From: Bacteroidota bacterium | GTDB lineage: Bacteria > Bacteroidota > Bacteroidia > Chitinophagales > Chitinophagaceae | Length of the DNA: 64,000 nt | Assembly (NCBI GenBank): GCA_016868775.1 | Contig: VGFT01000003.1 | Location: 62,001 to 126,000 of the forward strand | Reading direction: 5' to 3' | Shown here: in pieces, positions 62,841-64,000 of the stretch | How positions within the stretch are numbered: position 1 is the stretch's first letter | How the letters are laid out: every line of letters begins with the position of its first letter | The notes under the pieces: generated by a model | Database searches by the model: none | Told to the model about the DNA's origin: nothing | What the model saw: only the letters and a program-made list of their open reading frames with translations | Program-made: the position numbers and the translations under genes

Positions 62841-62872
62841 TTGAACGGGTGTTCGGAAATCCGGTAGATTTA
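62841..62872 (+). promoter_or_regulatory. Putative pckA promoter
   Basis: TTG (62841-62843), 21-nt spacer, TAGATTTA (62865-62872), one base from TAnnTTTG. The box ends 18 nt before the pckA ATG. Confidence 0.4.
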
Positions 62873-62890
62873 CCGTCCAAATACGAACGA

Positions 62891-64000
62891 ATGTCAGCAC
62901 GTATAATCCAACTCCCGGAATGGCAAATTCAACAAGATACCACGATACACTACCAGTCCGCTCCCGATACCTTGGTTCAGGATACACTCCGAATGCAGGA
63001 AGGAACGCTGGCCGACTCAGGAGCACTGGTGATCAAGACCGGAGAATTCACCGGACGATCTCCCAAGGATAAATTTCTAGTCAAGGATAGCCTGACCGAG
63101 CAAACGGTGAACTGGAACGATTTCAACCAGGCCATATCTCCGCAATCATACGGATGTATCCGCGACGATGTCAAAACCTACCTGAGCACCTTGAAGGAAG
63201 TGTGGGTGCGGGATTGTTTTGTGTGTGCCGATCCGCGCTACCGGTTGAAGGTGCGGGTGATCTCGGAAAAACCGTGGACCAACTTGTTCGCTTATAATAT
63301 GTTTATTCGTCCCGCTGAGTCGGATCTGGAAGGATTTGCACCGGACTGGACCGTTGTATCCGTTCCCGGTCTGCACCTCGATGCCAAACGATGCGGTACG
63401 CGCCAGCACAATGCCTCGGTGGTTTCGATGAGCGACAAGCAGATCCTGATCGCCGGAAGTGGATACACGGGAGAAACCAAAAAAGGTGTCTTTACGATCT
63501 TAAACTATGTACTGGTAAAAGAACAGGGTGTGCTGAGCATGCATTGTAGCGCCAATCTGGGTCCGGCCGGCGATACCGCCATTTTCTTTGGATTAAGCGG
63601 AACGGGGAAAACCACCCTGAGTGCCGATCCAAACCGAAAATTGATCGGCGACGATGAACATGGCTGGTCGAACGACGGCATCTTCAATTTTGAAGGAGGA
63701 TGTTATGCGAAGACCATCAACCTCACTGAGGAAAAAGAACCCGAGATCTTTCATGCCATCCGCCCGGGGGCACTGCTAGAGAACATCAACTTCTTTCCCG
63801 GCACCAACCGCGTAAATTTCGATGATGCCGGTATCACCGAGAACACGCGGGTATCCTATCCGCTGCATTACATCAGCAATGCAGTAGAGCCCTCGGTTGG
63901 CAGATTGCCCAAAAATATTTTCTTCCTGACCTGTGATGCATACGGAGTTCTGCCTCCGATCTCCAAATTGACCCCCGGCCAAGCGATGTATCAGTTCATA
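62891..64000 (+). CDS. pckA: Phosphoenolpyruvate carboxykinase (ATP), 5' part
   Basis: PckA converts oxaloacetate and ATP to phosphoenolpyruvate, the first committed step of gluconeogenesis. The first 370 codons are present and run off the window end. Visible are the substrate-binding GEFTGRSPKDKFLV near residue 55, the GSGYTGETKKG region, and the ATP-type kinase P-loop FFGLSGTGKTTLSADP near residue 240, followed by LIGDDEHGWSNDGIFNFEGG with metal-binding Asp residues. The P-loop wording marks the ATP-dependent class, not the GTP class. Confidence 0.96.
   Translation, partial: MSARIIQLPEWQIQQDTTIHYQSAPDTLVQDTLRMQEGTLADSGALVIKTGEFTGRSPKDKFLVKDSLTEQTVNWNDFNQAISPQSYGCIRDDVKTYLSTLKEVWVRDCFVCADPRYRLKVRVISEKPWTNLFAYNMFIRPAESDLEGFAPDWTVVSVPGLHLDAKRCGTRQHNASVVSMSDKQILIAGSGYTGETKKGVFTILNYVLVKEQGVLSMHCSANLGPAGDTAIFFGLSGTGKTTLSADPNRKLIGDDEHGWSNDGIFNFEGGCYAKTINLTEEKEPEIFHAIRPGALLENINFFPGTNRVNFDDAGITENTRVSYPLHYISNAVEPSVGRLPKNIFFLTCDAYGVLPPISKLTPGQAMYQFI

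Overview
The window is a stretch of chromosome from a member of the Bacteroidota, most like the Chitinophagia/Chitinophagaceae. Clade-typical signs are the 5' two thirds of the type IX secretion (T9SS) translocon gene sprA, a PorD/DUF4835 gene, secreted proteins with C-terminal T9SS sorting domains, DUF4296, DUF5689, DUF5916 and DUF6728-like families, a TonB-dependent receptor, the futalosine menaquinone pathway, a mitochondrial-type citrate synthase, and the Bacteroidota promoter element TAnnTTTG in front of many genes. Base composition looks even (near half G+C) except around 50.5-51.6 kb, which is visibly A+T-richer. There is no phage, IS element or CRISPR array.

Layout. 1-5.8 kb: ruvA-sprA operon (minus). 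5.9-9.5 kb: a secreted-protein pseudogene, then fabH, a trans-sulfuration PLP enzyme and a GNAT acetyltransferase (plus). 9.5-11.8 kb: operon of two tandem PTPS-II-type pterin synthases, folE and fabD (minus). 11.9-13.4 kb: overlapping mqnB-mqnD. 13.4-15.5 kb: photolyase and a class IV aminotransferase. 15.6-15.9 kb: two head-to-head response-regulator remnants. 15.9-20.0 kb: scoAB, DUF4296 lipoprotein-porD, and bamD-rpoZ. 20.1-21.9 kb: an OmpA-like protein. 22.0-24.7 kb: prenyl synthase and recJ.

24.7-37.5 kb is the most distinctive block. A T9SS-exported endonuclease/exonuclease/phosphatase (EEP) protein converges on an operon of TonB receptor, two DUF5689 lipoproteins and a 1570-residue T9SS repeat protein. 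A second secreted EEP nuclease diverges from the receptor. Together they look like a surface system that captures and degrades an extracellular phosphodiester polymer, most simply nucleic acid; this is inference.

37.6-41.1 kb: rpsF-rpsR-rplI, a cold-shock-type RRM protein and guaA. 41.1-46.2 kb: a periplasmic-binding-like protein, a PdeM-like phosphoesterase pseudogene that has lost every recognisable metal ligand, a DUF5916 protein and an XRE/S24 repressor with an apparent operator. 46.3-50.4 kb: surE, lpxB, a 53-residue membrane protein and a DEAD-box helicase. 50.4-51.6 kb: tRNA-Ala(GGC) and an A+T-rich patch with an orphan lipoprotein. 51.6-64 kb: gltA, tgt-lptG, a GT2 glycosyltransferase and rsmG, an orphan response regulator, the pepP-pssA-purS-rsmI-M1 peptidase operon, and the 5' part of pckA.

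Two regulatory patterns recur. For several genes the -7 box lies only 4-9 nt before the start codon, which predicts leaderless or nearly leaderless mRNAs, while rpsF, the RRM gene and the helicase have leaders of about 80-125 nt. A 9-bp GTTTG repeat forms hairpin arrays at gene 3' ends in two places.
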